Assembly: GCF_004340875.1 (NCBI RefSeq)
Contig: NZ_SLXQ01000010.1
Coordinates: 173,868-237,867 of the forward strand
Reading direction: 5' to 3'
Source: Tamaricihabitans halophyticus
GTDB lineage: Bacteria > Actinomycetota > Actinomycetes > Mycobacteriales > Pseudonocardiaceae
DNA length: 64,000 bases
Within the stretch, counting starts at the first letter, position 1, and each line of letters starts with the position of its first letter. Below the pieces are notes generated by a model. The model was not told the DNA's origin. It was given only the letters and a program-made list of their open reading frames with translations, and made no database searches. A program made the position numbers and the translations under genes. Of this stretch, positions 1 through 8,378 are shown in pieces.

Positions 1-11
1 TTCATGACCGC

Positions 12-464
12 TCAGGTGGTGTGCACGATCAGCACGTCGGTCCGGGACCGGCGGGCTGCCTCGGAGGGCACCGAGCCGAGGATCCGGCCGGCCAGACTAC
101 GCAACCCGCGGTTACCTACCACCAGCAGTTCCGCCTCGTGTTTGGCGACCACCTTGAGCAGGGTTTCCACTGGTTTCCCGGAAACCGCCACGGTGTCGAT
201 CTTGGTGGCGCCATGCGCGCGGGCCCGTTCGGCGGCCCTGCGCACCGTGTCCTCCGCCGGGTTCGAGCCGACGACCTGGTAGGCCACGTCGTCGCCAAGC
301 TCGTCCCTTGCCTTGGCTACCTCGCGTTCGTCCGTGGGGAAATACGCGCAGGCGATCACCAAGGTAGCTCCCGCAGTGCCAGCCAGCTCCGCGGCACGGG
401 CTACCGCATGCAACGACGAATCCGAGCCGTCCGTGCCGACGACAACGGTGTGGTACATGCTCAT
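12..464 (-). CDS. Universal stress protein (UspA family)
   Basis: A 150-residue single-domain Usp. The N-terminal beta strand (YHTVVVGTDGSDSS) and the C-terminal GNRG-x9-GS motif (GNRGLRSLAGRILGSV) are the ATP-binding signature of the ATP-binding Usp class, so this is probably a cytosolic nucleotide-binding stress protein rather than a UspA-type non-binder. Two in-frame Met codons lie at the start (MSMYH); the first is taken. It stands alone at the window edge, and the next gene on the same strand is 112 bp upstream. Family assignment is firm; the physiological trigger cannot be seen. Confidence 0.93.
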   Translation of the reverse strand: MSMYHTVVVGTDGSDSSLHAVARAAELAGTAGATLVIACAYFPTDEREVAKARDELGDDVAYQVVGSNPAEDTVRRAAERARAHGATKIDTVAVSGKPVETLLKVVAKHEAELLVVGNRGLRSLAGRILGSVPSEAARRSRTDVLIVHTT

Positions 465-576
465 GGGCGTCCTCCCGGATGGATGACCGACGGGCAGATC
501 GCGGTGGCCGAGTACCGGCGGCCACCGGTCATCGTTGGCAAGGACCCTACTGGCAAGTCAACTAACGTGCATTGCC

Positions 577-1860
577 TCAGCTGCTGGCGTGCGGTGTCGA
601 ACCCTGCGTAACCGGCTCCTCGGTAGCCGGACTATCGGCCGGTGAGTCTTCGGCGGGTTGCTCGGCGGTCCCGTTCTCGGCTAGCGAGCCCCCTGGTGCT
701 GGGCTCTCTGGTTCTGGGCTCCCTGGTGTTGGGCTTCCCGTTTCTGGGCTCCCTGGTGTTGGGCTTCCCGTTTCTGGGCTCGCCGCCGACGGTTTCGCCT
801 GCTCGGCCGCGGCCGGCTCCTGCTCCTGCTCGGTGGCGCGCTCCTGCGGCAACGGATCGAGCACCTGCGCGGAGCCGTCCAGCGCGGCGCCCGCCTCCTG
901 CAGCACCGTGCGCGCGGACTCCAACTGGTTGGCGATCTGGCTACGCAGCGAACGCAGCGCCTCTACGCGCTCGACCGCGTGATTGATCCGCCGGTTGGCT
1001 TCCTCGGTCGCCTCGCGCACCCTGCGATGTGCCTCGTCGCTGGCTTCCTGCAGGCGCGCGTTCGCTTCGGTGATCGAGTCATGCCGTCGCTTGTTGGCTT
1101 CCTCGGTGGACTCCCGCCGTCGACGTTCGGCCTCGGCCTTGCTCTCCGCCTGTTCCTGGGCGACGCGCTCGCGGATCTCGGTCGCCTCTTCGGTGGCTTC
1201 CCGAACGCGTCGTTCGGCCTCGGCCTTGCTTGCGGCTTCCTGCTCGGCCAACTGGCGCATGGATTCGGTGCGCCGCCCAGCCATCGCGATCTCGAAGTCC
1301 TCTTCGACCTGGATTCGCCGCTGTTCGGCCTCGGCGTCCAGCCGGTCGCGTTCGGCCGCGGCCGTGCTGGTGATCTCCTCGGCCTTGGCGCGGGCGGTTT
1401 CCAGTACGCCGCGATGCTCGGCTTCCATCTCGGCACGCCGCTCATCGAGCTCGGTGAGCATCTTGTCGTACCTGGCCCGCAGCTCGGTGGCGTCCGATTC
1501 CGCTTTTGCCCGGATATGTCCGGCTTCGGCCTCGGCGCGTGCTTTGGTTTCGGTTGCCTCGTCCTGGGCCAGCCGCAGCATCCGCTGCAGCCGCTCGGAA
1601 AGGCCCTCCATGGTGGTCGGCGGCAGCGAAAGGCGGTCGATCTGGCCGCGCAGGTCGTCGATCTCCGAACGCGCCGATTCGAGTTGCCGTGCCAGGTCGT
1701 TTGCCTGGGAGTACGCGGCATCGCGGTCGAACGCGAGCTGCTTCAGCTCGTTGTCGACCCGCTCGAGGTGTTCCTCGACCTGACCGCGACTGTATCCGCG
1801 CTTCGTGATGTCGAACCCGGCGCCAAGGGGGACGAGCTCACGTTCGTCGCTTAAGCCCAT
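577..1860 (-). CDS. FilP/Scy-like DivIVA-domain coiled-coil cytoskeletal protein
   Basis: A 427-residue protein with a DivIVA-like N-terminus (FDITKRGYSRGQVEEHLERV, about residues 15-35), then a long charged coiled coil (about residues 40-310) rich in E/R/A with repeated REATEEA-type units, and a low-complexity Pro/Ser/Glu tail containing repeats of ETGSPTPGSP. This architecture matches actinobacterial polar-growth scaffold proteins (Wag31, Scy and FilP families). In Streptomyces, filP/scy lie next to methylmalonyl-CoA epimerase, thiolase and meaB, which also lie just to the right here; that synteny (from memory) supports a FilP/Scy-like assignment over Wag31, which is normally in the ftsZ cluster. 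Expected at hyphal tips or poles on the cytoplasmic membrane face. Confidence 0.8.
   Translation of the reverse strand: MGLSDERELVPLGAGFDITKRGYSRGQVEEHLERVDNELKQLAFDRDAAYSQANDLARQLESARSEIDDLRGQIDRLSLPPTTMEGLSERLQRMLRLAQDEATETKARAEAEAGHIRAKAESDATELRARYDKMLTELDERRAEMEAEHRGVLETARAKAEEITSTAAAERDRLDAEAEQRRIQVEEDFEIAMAGRRTESMRQLAEQEAASKAEAERRVREATEEATEIRERVAQEQAESKAEAERRRRESTEEANKRRHDSITEANARLQEASDEAHRRVREATEEANRRINHAVERVEALRSLRSQIANQLESARTVLQEAGAALDGSAQVLDPLPQERATEQEQEPAAAEQAKPSAASPETGSPTPGSPETGSPTPGSPEPESPAPGGSLAENGTAEQPAEDSPADSPATEEPVTQGSTPHASS
691..780. repeat. 30-bp tandem repeat inside the coiled-coil gene tail
   Basis: Positions 721-750 and 751-780 are identical 30-mers (CCCTGGTGTTGGGCTTCCCG followed by TTTCTGGGCT), and 691-720 is a diverged third copy. 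The unit is a multiple of three and encodes the decapeptide ETGSPTPGSP on the minus strand, so copy number changes only tail length. The exact identity of two copies at DNA level points to a recent duplication. Confidence 0.95.
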
Positions 1861-1918
1861 GGGGTCACGGTACCTGGCAGCGCGGATTCCGGTGGGCGAC
1901 TCCCCGGAGTCGGCACGC

Positions 1919-3259
1919 TCATACGCCGCGGAACCGGTTGATCGCGCTCAGATGCCGGGCGCGCTTGTCCTGATCGCGCACGCCGAGACCTTCCTCTGGC
2001 GCCAGACACAGCACGCCAACCTTGCCCTGATGCGCGTTGTGGTGCACGTCGAGCGCGGCCTGTCCAGTTTCCGCGAGCCCGTAGGTCTTCGACAGGGTGG
2101 GGTGGATCAGCCCCTTGTCGATGAGCCGGTTGGCCTCCCAGGATTCCCGGTAGTTCGCGAAGTGCGAGCCGATGATCTGCTTCAGGTTCATCCACAGGTA
2201 CCGGTTGTCGTACTGGTGCATATACCCCGAAGTGGACGCGCAGGTGACGATCGTGCCACCACGGCGGGCCACGTACACCGAGGCGCCGAAGGTTTCCTTG
2301 CCCGGATGTTCGAACACGATATCCGGGTCCTCGCCGCCCGTGAGCTCGCGGATTCGCGCGCCAAAACGCTGCCATTCCTTCGGATCCTGGGTGTCCTCGT
2401 CGGACCAGAATCGGTAGCCCTCGGCGCTGCGGTCGATGATCAGCTCGGCGCCCATCTTCCGGCAGATCTCCGCCTTCTGCTCGTTGGAGACCACACACAC
2501 CGGAATCGCCCCACCATTGAGCGCGAACTGGGTGGCATACGAGCCGAGTCCGCCGGAAGCTCCCCAGATCAGCACTACATCGCCCTGCTTGACGTCCGCG
2601 CCGTTGCGCGAGACCAGCTGCCGGTACGCGGTGGAGTTCACCAGACCAGGCGAGGCGGCTTCCTCCCAGGTCAGATGCGCTGGTTTGGGCATCAACTGGT
2701 TGGCCTTGACCAGCGAGAGTTCCGCGAGCCCACCGAAGTTCGTCTCGAATCCCCAGATGCGCTGCTCGCTGTCCAGCATCGTGTCGTTGTGCCCGTCCGG
2801 GCCCTCGAGTTCGACGTTGAGACAGTGCGCCACCACCTCATCGCCAGGCTGCCAGGAGTGCACGCCGGGCCCGGTGCGCAGCACCACGCCGGACAGATCC
2901 GAGCCGACCACGTGGTAGGGCAGATCGTGCCGGGCGGCAAGTGGCGAGAGCTTGCCGTACTTCTTGAGGAATTTGAAGGTGGAAACCGGCTCGAAGATCG
3001 AGGTCCACACCGTGTTGTAGTTGATCGCGCTGGCCATCACGGCGATCAACGCCTCGCCGGGACCGAGTTCAGGGGTGGCGACTTCGTCCAGATGCAGCGA
3101 GGCACGTGGATCCTTGTCCTTGCTGGGTACCCCGGCGAACATATCGGCCTCGTCGGCATGCACCGTCACCCCGCGGTAATGGTCCGGGATCGGTAGATCG
3201 CTGAGTGCCGCGGCGCGGTCGGGCTCGTCGGCAAGGATGGTGTCAAGGATCTTTCGCAC
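1919..3259 (-). CDS. ccr: Crotonyl-CoA carboxylase/reductase
   Basis: A 446-residue NADPH-dependent medium-chain reductase of the Ccr family, which reductively carboxylates crotonyl-CoA to ethylmalonyl-CoA, feeding the ethylmalonyl-CoA pathway and polyketide extender-unit supply. Visible features: GroES-like half with AINYNTVWTSIFEPVSTF, the Rossmann segment VLIWGASGGLGSYATQFAL, and the conserved FEHPGKETFG and CASTSGYMHQYDNRYLWM blocks near the active site. The GTG at 3259 is chosen as start because GGAGGT (3265-3270) lies 5 nt upstream and the resulting length and N-terminus (VRKILDTILA) fit the family; a longer frame to 3355 would add an atypical extension. A perfect palindrome lies about 50 bp upstream. 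Mce, thiolase and MeaB nearby belong to the same acyl-CoA network. Confidence 0.95.
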   Translation of the reverse strand: MRKILDTILADEPDRAAALSDLPIPDHYRGVTVHADEADMFAGVPSKDKDPRASLHLDEVATPELGPGEALIAVMASAINYNTVWTSIFEPVSTFKFLKKYGKLSPLAARHDLPYHVVGSDLSGVVLRTGPGVHSWQPGDEVVAHCLNVELEGPDGHNDTMLDSEQRIWGFETNFGGLAELSLVKANQLMPKPAHLTWEEAASPGLVNSTAYRQLVSRNGADVKQGDVVLIWGASGGLGSYATQFALNGGAIPVCVVSNEQKAEICRKMGAELIIDRSAEGYRFWSDEDTQDPKEWQRFGARIRELTGGEDPDIVFEHPGKETFGASVYVARRGGTIVTCASTSGYMHQYDNRYLWMNLKQIIGSHFANYRESWEANRLIDKGLIHPTLSKTYGLAETGQAALDVHHNAHQGKVGVLCLAPEEGLGVRDQDKRARHLSAINRFRGV

Positions 3260-3309
3260 GGCTGACCTCCATGCGGTGGACGTCGTTGGTTCACGGCGGA
3301 AGGTTGAGA

Positions 3310-3323
3310 TTACCGGCCGGTAA
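3310..3323. promoter_or_regulatory. Perfect 14-bp palindrome upstream of ccr (candidate operator)
   Basis: TTACCGGCCGGTAA is a perfect inverted repeat 50 bp upstream of the ccr GTG. Its TTACC...GGTAA form resembles TetR-family operators of actinobacteria. A TetR gene lies at 3940-4587, which makes it a natural candidate ligand, but no second copy of the site is seen next to that gene. The operator role is an inference from symmetry and position. Confidence 0.5.
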
Positions 3324-3524
3324 CGCAAGTCGCGCACCAGTGTGAGTGAGGGCACCTGAATAGAGGCCGATGGTTACCCGAAAGTGGGCTTTTGACCTTT
3401 GACCGGCCGGCCAATCAAGGCGGACAATTGAGGCGTCAGCCAGCGAGGTCACCCGGAATGTGCTTTTCGGGCGTGCCTGATCGGCACGTTTCGCCTGATC
3501 TCTGCATAACCGGAGGAGGTTGTG

Positions 3525-3896
3525 ATGAGTGATCTCTCCACGCGGTCTTGGACTCGTTGGCAGGACTGGGGCGAGGTGGTTCTCGGCGTCGTGGTGGCGC
3601 TGACCCCGCTGTGGTTCGACACGTCGACCGGTGCGATGTGGACGATGGTCATCCTCGGTGCGCTCGTGGCGCTCGACGGGCTCGCGTCCCTGGCGATGCC
3701 CGGTATGGTGTACGCCGAATGGTTCCAGATGGTGCTGGGTGCCCTGCTGTTCATTTCGCCATGGGTGTTGACCTACACCGATATGACCGGTGCGGCCTGG
3801 ACCTCATGGATCGGTGGCGCACTGATCGTGCTGGCCGGGGCGGCCGCGCTGCCTGCCGCGACAAGCGCACACGGGCGGACCGCCGGCCAGCACTGA
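3525..3896 (+). CDS. SPW repeat membrane protein
   Basis: A 123-residue integral membrane protein with four hydrophobic segments and two copies of an SPW-type motif: TPLWFDTSTGAMWT in the first half and SPWVLTYTDMTGAAWTSWI in the second, each followed by a hydrophobic helix. This internal duplication defines the SPW repeat family, whose function is unknown. The ATG at 3525 is preferred over the GTG at 3522, because the strong GGAGGAGG ribosome site at 3512-3519 has better spacing to it. It is monocistronic or loosely linked to the TetR gene 43 bp downstream. Confidence 0.88.
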   Translation: MSDLSTRSWTRWQDWGEVVLGVVVALTPLWFDTSTGAMWTMVILGALVALDGLASLAMPGMVYAEWFQMVLGALLFISPWVLTYTDMTGAAWTSWIGGALIVLAGAAALPAATSAHGRTAGQH

Positions 3897-3939
3897 CCGG
3901 GCTCGTGCGGCGTCGCGAGCAGACGCCGAGGAGTGTTCG

Positions 3940-4587
3940 GTGGTTGGTTCGAGTTCGTCGCGGCGAGCTGGCAAGGCTCAGGATCCGTCCGCTCGGGAGC
4001 GGATCCTGAGCGCTGCCGAGGAATTGTTTGCCGCCCGCGGTTTCGACGCCACGCCGACTTCGCGGATCGCCGATCGTGCCGGGGTGCCAAAGGGACTGGT
4101 GCACTACTACTTCCGGCGCAAACGAGATCTGCTCGTGGCGCTGGTGGACCGGTTGCCTTCGGAGGCGGTGGAGCCAGCCTCGGTGGTCGTGCAGGGTGAT
4201 CTGGCGGCTAGCCTGCGCGGCTTGGTCGCCGAGCTGGACGCCCGGCTTGCCTCTTCGCGCGTACTGTCCCATCTGCTCTGGCGGGAGGCCGATACGCACG
4301 AGGTGGTTCGGGTTGCCATGCAGGAGCGCTATCAGCGCATCGTTGATCTACTGCGCACGGTCATCCTCGCGGCCGGTGCGGGCGGTCTGGCACTCGCCGA
4401 TGTGGACAGTGCGGCCGGCTTGCTCGCGCTCGCGGTGAGCTACCGGCATTCTGTCGCCAGGCACTCGGACGTCAGACAGTGGGAGGACACCGGACAAGCC
4501 GGTACGGCCGACCCTGCGGATGACATGCGGCGGGAGGTGGCCTTCATTGCCACGGCCCTGCAGCACCGCTGCTGGGCCAATGGTTAG
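3940..4587 (+). CDS. TetR/AcrR family transcriptional regulator
   Basis: A 215-residue one-component regulator. The N-terminal helix-turn-helix is clear (RERILSAAEELFAARGFDAT, then TSRIADRAGVPKGLVHYYFR, about residues 19-60); the rest is an unclassified ligand domain. GTG start at 3940 with GAGGAG 6 nt upstream. Target is unknown: the nearest candidates are ccr (palindrome at 3310-3323) or the acyl-CoA genes to its right. Its last codons and stop lie inside the first unit of a three-copy 34-bp tandem repeat, and the C-terminal residues LQHRCW are therefore encoded by repeat DNA. Confidence 0.92.
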   Translation: MVGSSSSRRAGKAQDPSARERILSAAEELFAARGFDATPTSRIADRAGVPKGLVHYYFRRKRDLLVALVDRLPSEAVEPASVVVQGDLAASLRGLVAELDARLASSRVLSHLLWREADTHEVVRVAMQERYQRIVDLLRTVILAAGAGGLALADVDSAAGLLALAVSYRHSVARHSDVRQWEDTGQAGTADPADDMRREVAFIATALQHRCWANG

Positions 4588-4657
4588 CGCGCTGCAGCAC
4601 CGCTGCTGGGTTAGTGACTAGCGCCCTGCGGCACCGCTGCTGGGCTAGTCACTAGCG
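4556..4657. repeat. Three tandem 34-bp repeats joining two convergent gene ends
   Basis: Units at 4556-4589, 4590-4623 and 4624-4657 share the core CTGC(A/G)GCACCGCTGCTGGG and end in TAGCG. The first unit contains the TAG stop of the TetR gene (4585-4587); the third contains, on the opposite strand, the TAG stop of methylmalonyl-CoA epimerase (4645-4647). Each unit includes a small hairpin (GCAGC-ACC-GCTGC, with one change in unit 3). The array therefore fills the whole junction between the convergent genes. It may act as a bidirectional terminator or be a by-product of slippage. Confidence 0.92.
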
Positions 4658-5091
4658 GCTGGTTCCACGAGTTCCACCAGCACGCCACCGGCGTCTTTGG
4701 GGTGTACGAAGTTCACCCTGCTGTTCGCGGTGCCGCGTTTGGCCTGCGGGTAGAGCAGCCGGAGACCGCGTTCGGTGAGCGCGGTGGTCACCGCGTCGAT
4801 ATCGGTGACGCGGTAGGCGAGTTGTTGTAGCCCGGGGCCGTTGCGGTCGAGGAACTTGCCGATCGTCGAGTCCGCGCTGAGCGGGGCGAGTAGTTGCACG
4901 GCCGCGCCCGTCCCATCGTCGGTTGCCGCGCGCAGCATTGCCTCGCGCACGCCCTGTTCGGCGTTTTCCTCGACGTGTACCGCGGCCAGCCCGAAGTTGT
5001 CCCGGTAGAACGCGATCGCCTCGTCCAGGTCGGCGACCGCGACGCCGACATGATCGATCCCGGTGACGTACTGCTGCAGCGCTGCATCCAT
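4645..5091 (-). CDS. mce: Methylmalonyl-CoA epimerase
   Basis: A 148-residue VOC-superfamily enzyme interconverting (2R)- and (2S)-methylmalonyl-CoA. Visible: GIDHVGVAVADLDEAIAFY with the first metal His, GPGLQQLAYRVTDID, and the last-strand GGVLVELVEP with the metal-binding Glu; size is normal for the family. It is convergent with TetR and divergent from the thiolase gene, and lies near ccr and meaB, so it belongs to the methylmalonyl/ethylmalonyl-CoA interconversion set that supplies methylmalonyl-CoA mutase. The stop codon lies inside a 34-bp tandem repeat. Confidence 0.94.
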   Translation of the reverse strand: MDAALQQYVTGIDHVGVAVADLDEAIAFYRDNFGLAAVHVEENAEQGVREAMLRAATDDGTGAAVQLLAPLSADSTIGKFLDRNGPGLQQLAYRVTDIDAVTTALTERGLRLLYPQAKRGTANSRVNFVHPKDAGGVLVELVEPAASD

Positions 5092-5263
5092 GCGCCGGAG
5101 TGTACGACCGTATCCAGCGACCTGGGCCGCGCGTACCGCGCCGTGAGCGGTGTTCGTGCAGTTCAGCAGGGGGTGTAAAACTGCTCACACGGCTGTCGGG
5201 CTACTGGGCGGTATGGTCGAGCCAACTTCAGGCACGGCTCGTCAGTTCTATGGAGGCTGTCTC

Positions 5264-6442
5264 ATGTCCGGTTCGGTGCTCGTATCCGGGGCGCGTACCC
5301 CGATAGGACGGTTGCTTGGCTCGCTCAAGGACTACTCCGGCGCGCAGCTGGGTGGTGTCGCGATCAAGGCGGCGCTGGAGCGTTCCGGGATTGGGCCGGA
5401 GCAGGTGCAGTACGTGATCATGGGCCAGGTGCTTACTGCGGGGGCCGGGCAGATACCGGCCAGGCAGGCGGCGGTGCATGCGGGTATCGGGATGGACGTG
5501 CCTGCGTTGACCGTGAACAAGGTCTGCCTTTCCGGGCTGGACGCGATCGCGCTCGCCGATCAGCTGATCCGGGCTGGCGAGTTCGACATCGTCGTCGCTG
5601 GCGGGCAGGAGTCGATGACGCAGGCGCCGCATCTTTTGCCGAGGTCGCGGTCCGGGTTCAAGTACGGCGATACCGCGCTGGTTGATCACCTTGCCTTCGA
5701 CGGGCTGCACTGCGCTTTCGACCAGGTCGCCATGGGCGCGGCCACCGAGAAATACAACTCCCGCTACCAGTTGAGTCGCGCGGAGCAGGATGAGTTCGCC
5801 GCGCGCTCGCACCAGCTCGCCGCGGCCGCGGCGGCGGCCGGCCGGTTCGACGCGGAACTCGCCCCGGTGAGTATCCCGCAGCGTAAGGGTGATCCGGTCG
5901 AGTTCGGTTCGGACGAGGGCGTGCGTGCGGACACCACGGCGGAGGGCTTGGCCAAGCTGCGTCCCGCTTTCGCCTCGGATGGCACGATCACCGCGGGTTC
6001 CGCGTCGCAGATTTCCGATGGCGCCGCGGCCGTTGTGGTGATGAGCAAGGCAAAGGCCGAGGAGCTTGGCGTCGAATGGTTGGCTGAGATCGGCGCGCAC
6101 GGCGTGGTCGCCGGGCCGGACGCCAGCCTGCACGAGCAGCCGTCGAATGCCATCAAGGCGGCACTGGGCAAGGCGGGGCTGGATGCCAGTGCGCTGGATC
6201 TGGTGGAGATCAACGAAGCGTTCGCCGCGGTCGGGCTGGTGTCCACCAAGGAATTGGGGATCGACCCGGACAAGGTCAATGTGGACGGTGGAGCGATCGC
6301 GCTTGGCCATCCGATTGGCGCCTCTGGCGCGCGCCTCGCGGTGCATCTCGTCCATGAGTTGAAGCGGCGCGGCGGCGGGCTTGGCGCGGCGGCGCTCTGT
6401 GGTGGCGGTGGGCAGGGCGACGCATTGCTGCTCCGGGTGTGA
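5264..6442 (+). CDS. Acetyl-CoA C-acetyltransferase (thiolase)
   Basis: A 392-residue biosynthetic-type thiolase condensing two acetyl-CoA to acetoacetyl-CoA (reversible). Catalytic residues are in place: nucleophile Cys88 ([11 protein letters not shown]), His349 ([10 protein letters not shown]) and Cys379 ([10 protein letters not shown]). The ATG at 5264 is chosen: GGAGG lies 7 nt upstream and the N-terminus [14 protein letters not shown] is canonical; the frame is open to 5150 but that extension is atypical. meaB follows after 12 bp on the same strand, so the two are probably one operon. Together with ccr and mce it supports acetyl-CoA assimilation or extender-unit synthesis. Confidence 0.95.
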   Translation: MSGSVLVSGARTPIGRLLGSLKDYSGAQLGGVAIKAALERSGIGPEQVQYVIMGQVLTAGAGQIPARQAAVHAGIGMDVPALTVNKVCLSGLDAIALADQLIRAGEFDIVVAGGQESMTQAPHLLPRSRSGFKYGDTALVDHLAFDGLHCAFDQVAMGAATEKYNSRYQLSRAEQDEFAARSHQLAAAAAAAGRFDAELAPVSIPQRKGDPVEFGSDEGVRADTTAEGLAKLRPAFASDGTITAGSASQISDGAAAVVVMSKAKAEELGVEWLAEIGAHGVVAGPDASLHEQPSNAIKAALGKAGLDASALDLVEINEAFAAVGLVSTKELGIDPDKVNVDGGAIALGHPIGASGARLAVHLVHELKRRGGGLGAAALCGGGGQGDALLLRV

Positions 6443-6454
6443 TCCGGGCTGGCC

Positions 6455-7429
6455 GTGGCGAAATCCGTTGATGTCGGGGAGCTGGTGGATCGAGCTCGCG
6501 CCGGTCAACCCCGGGCGATCGGCCGGCTCATCTCGCTGGTCGAGGATGCGCACCCGCAGCTTCCGGAGATCGCTGCCGCGCTGGTGCCGTATGCCGGGCA
6601 TGCCAGGATCGTCGGGCTGACCGGACCGCCCGGTGTCGGCAAATCGACGACGACCGCGGCGTTGATTTCGGCGCTGCGGGCGAGTGGTGCACGGGTCGGG
6701 GTGCTTGCCGTCGATCCGTCTTCGCCGTTCTCCGGTGGTGCGTTACTCGGTGATCGCATTCGGATGACCGAGCACGCCACGGACAGCGGGGTGTTCATCC
6801 GGTCCATGGCGACAAGGGGGCATCTCGGCGGGCTGGCTTGGGCGAGCCCGCAGGCGATCCGCGTGCTGGACGCCGCTGGGTTCGACGTGGTTCTTGTTGA
6901 GACTGTCGGCGTTGGACAGTCTGAAGTGGACGTTGTCTCGCTCGCGGACAGTACCGTCGTGCTGCTGGCGCCGGGAATGGGTGACGGTATCCAGGCGGCC
7001 AAGGCTGGTGTGCTGGAGATCGCGGACGTTTTCGTGGTGAACAAGGCGGACCGGGACGGTGCCGATCTCGTCGAGCGCGACCTGCGGCAGATGATCTCGC
7101 TGGCGCGCAGGGAAATACGTGGGCCGAGCTGGCGGCAACCGATCGTACGTAGCGTGGCCCCGCGTGGCGAGGGGGTCGATGAACTGGTGGCCGCGCTGGA
7201 CAAGCATCGGGATTGGCTCGCGGCGCATGATGAGTTCGCGGTGCGGCGCCAGCGGCGTGCCGAAAGCGAGGTGCAAGCCATCGCGATCGAGCGGTTGCGG
7301 GCCCGGTTCGGCGATATTCGTGGTGCGGCCGGCCGCAGCGTGCTGAGCACGGCGGCCGGGCGGGTCGCCGCCGGCGAACTCGATCCGTACGCCGCGGCGG
7401 ACCAGATGATCGCCGCCCTGGACGGATAG
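6455..7429 (+). CDS. meaB: Methylmalonyl-CoA mutase-associated GTPase MeaB
   Basis: A 324-residue G3E-type P-loop GTPase that gates cofactor delivery to, and protects, adenosylcobalamin-dependent methylmalonyl-CoA mutase. Visible: Walker A GLTGPPGVGKSTT (Lys63), the DPSS segment with following RM loop (AVDPSSPFSGGALLGDR), VETVGVGQSEVD switch region, and NKAD base-recognition motif. GTG start at 6455, 12 bp after the thiolase stop, implying co-transcription. The mutase itself is not in the window. A hairpin follows the gene at 7462-7483. Confidence 0.94.
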   Translation: MAKSVDVGELVDRARAGQPRAIGRLISLVEDAHPQLPEIAAALVPYAGHARIVGLTGPPGVGKSTTTAALISALRASGARVGVLAVDPSSPFSGGALLGDRIRMTEHATDSGVFIRSMATRGHLGGLAWASPQAIRVLDAAGFDVVLVETVGVGQSEVDVVSLADSTVVLLAPGMGDGIQAAKAGVLEIADVFVVNKADRDGADLVERDLRQMISLARREIRGPSWRQPIVRSVAPRGEGVDELVAALDKHRDWLAAHDEFAVRRQRRAESEVQAIAIERLRARFGDIRGAAGRSVLSTAAGRVAAGELDPYAAADQMIAALDG

Positions 7430-7461
7430 CCCGGCCGTGCGTGGCGGCGCCGGGTTGCGTG

Positions 7462-7483
7462 CCGGCCATACGATGCTGGCCGG
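7462..7483 (+). terminator. Hairpin after the thiolase-meaB pair
   Basis: CCGGCCA (7462-7468) and TGGCCGG (7477-7483) form a perfect 7-bp stem with an 8-nt loop 33 bp past the meaB stop. No T tract follows, as is common for actinobacterial terminators. It could alternatively be a regulatory site for the protease gene starting 29 bp further on. Confidence 0.4.
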
Positions 7484-7511
7484 TCAGCACCCATAGCGGG
7501 AGGTCCGCAGC

Positions 7512-8318
7512 ATGCGTATCCGGAGAACGCTCACGGCATTGTCGAGTCTGATCGCGGTCGCCCTGGTGACCTTGAGCGGCCATGCCGCGGCGGAGCCAGC
7601 GAGTGGAACGGCGCCGCTGATCGTGGGCGGTACGGATGCCACCGAGGCCTACCCGTTCGCTACCGCGTTGCTGAACAGCGCCGACGAGTCCTTTGTGTGC
7701 AGTGCATCGTTGGTCGAGCGGCAATGGGTACTCACCGCCGCGCATTGCGTCTACTCGATGCAGCCGGGCGAGCTCAAGGTGCGGGTGGGTAGCCACGACC
7801 GCACCAGCGGTGGCGAGGTGCGTGCCGTCAGCAAGCTGACGCTGCACCCTGACTACGACGACACCGAGCAAACCAGGGTCGACGCGGACATCGCGCTCGT
7901 CAAGCTGGCCGAGCCGGTCACCGAGTCCGCCCCGGTCGAGCGAGCTTCCGAGCAAACCGAGCCGGGTACCGAGGGCCGGCTGCTTGGTTGGGGACAGCAG
8001 TGCGCGGAGCCAGGTGGTTGTGACTCGGCGGTCACGCTCCAGGAGCTGGATACGGTCACCGTTGGCGATGGATGTGGCTATGGCTACAACCCGGATACCG
8101 AGTTCTGCCAGGATCCCGGACCGGGCAAGGGTATGTGCTTTGGTGACTCCGGCGGGCCGCATCTGCTTCCCACCGAGCACGGCTGGCGGCTTGCCGGGGT
8201 GACCGTGCGGCTCGGCTACTACGAGGGCGGCGATATGCCGGATTGCGGGCAAGGAGCCACGATTGCCACGGACGTGGCCTACTACGACGACTGGATCGAC
8301 ACCGAACTAGCCCGCTGA
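7512..8318 (+). CDS. Secreted trypsin-like (S1) serine protease
   Basis: A 268-residue chymotrypsin-fold protease. It has a Sec signal peptide (MRIRRTLTALSSLIAVALV, cleavage probably after an AxA near residue 29), then mature LIVGGTDATEAYPF, and a complete triad: His78 (TAAHC), Asp126 (DADIALVKL) and Ser213 (GDSGGP). Cysteines flanking the sites suggest disulfides. No long propeptide is seen. ATG start at 7512 with GGGAGG about 8 nt upstream. The gene ends in a 17-bp tandem duplication containing its TGA, and a dispersed 25-bp repeat follows. Substrate unknown. Confidence 0.92.
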   Translation: MRIRRTLTALSSLIAVALVTLSGHAAAEPASGTAPLIVGGTDATEAYPFATALLNSADESFVCSASLVERQWVLTAAHCVYSMQPGELKVRVGSHDRTSGGEVRAVSKLTLHPDYDDTEQTRVDADIALVKLAEPVTESAPVERASEQTEPGTEGRLLGWGQQCAEPGGCDSAVTLQELDTVTVGDGCGYGYNPDTEFCQDPGPGKGMCFGDSGGPHLLPTEHGWRLAGVTVRLGYYEGGDMPDCGQGATIATDVAYYDDWIDTELAR

Positions 8319-8336
8319 CTCAACTAGCCCGCTGAC
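8305..8336. repeat. 17-bp-period duplication spanning the protease stop codon
   Basis: AACTAGCCCGCTGAC occurs at 8305-8319 and again at 8322-8336. The first copy holds the last codons and the TGA stop (8316-8318); the second is an exact downstream copy. This is one of several stop-codon-spanning duplications in the window. Confidence 0.92.
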
Positions 8337-8353
8337 GTGGCATGGCACGCTCT

Positions 8354-8378
8354 GTGACCGCGTTCTTTAAGGTTAGCG
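8354..8378 (+). repeat. Dispersed 25-bp repeat, copy 1
   Basis: GTGACCGCGTTCTTTAAG followed by GTTAGCG. Further copies are at 15911-15935 (inverted), 37062-37083 (partial) and 52421-52445 (inverted). This copy lies between convergent genes, and the TAA stop of the HelR-like gene (8373-8375, minus strand) is part of it. Confidence 0.9.

Noticed and set aside
5141..5215. Partial inverted repeat (GTGAGCGG ... CTGCTCAC) between mce and thiolase
   Set aside because: Arms are widely spaced and mismatched; not convincing as an operator.
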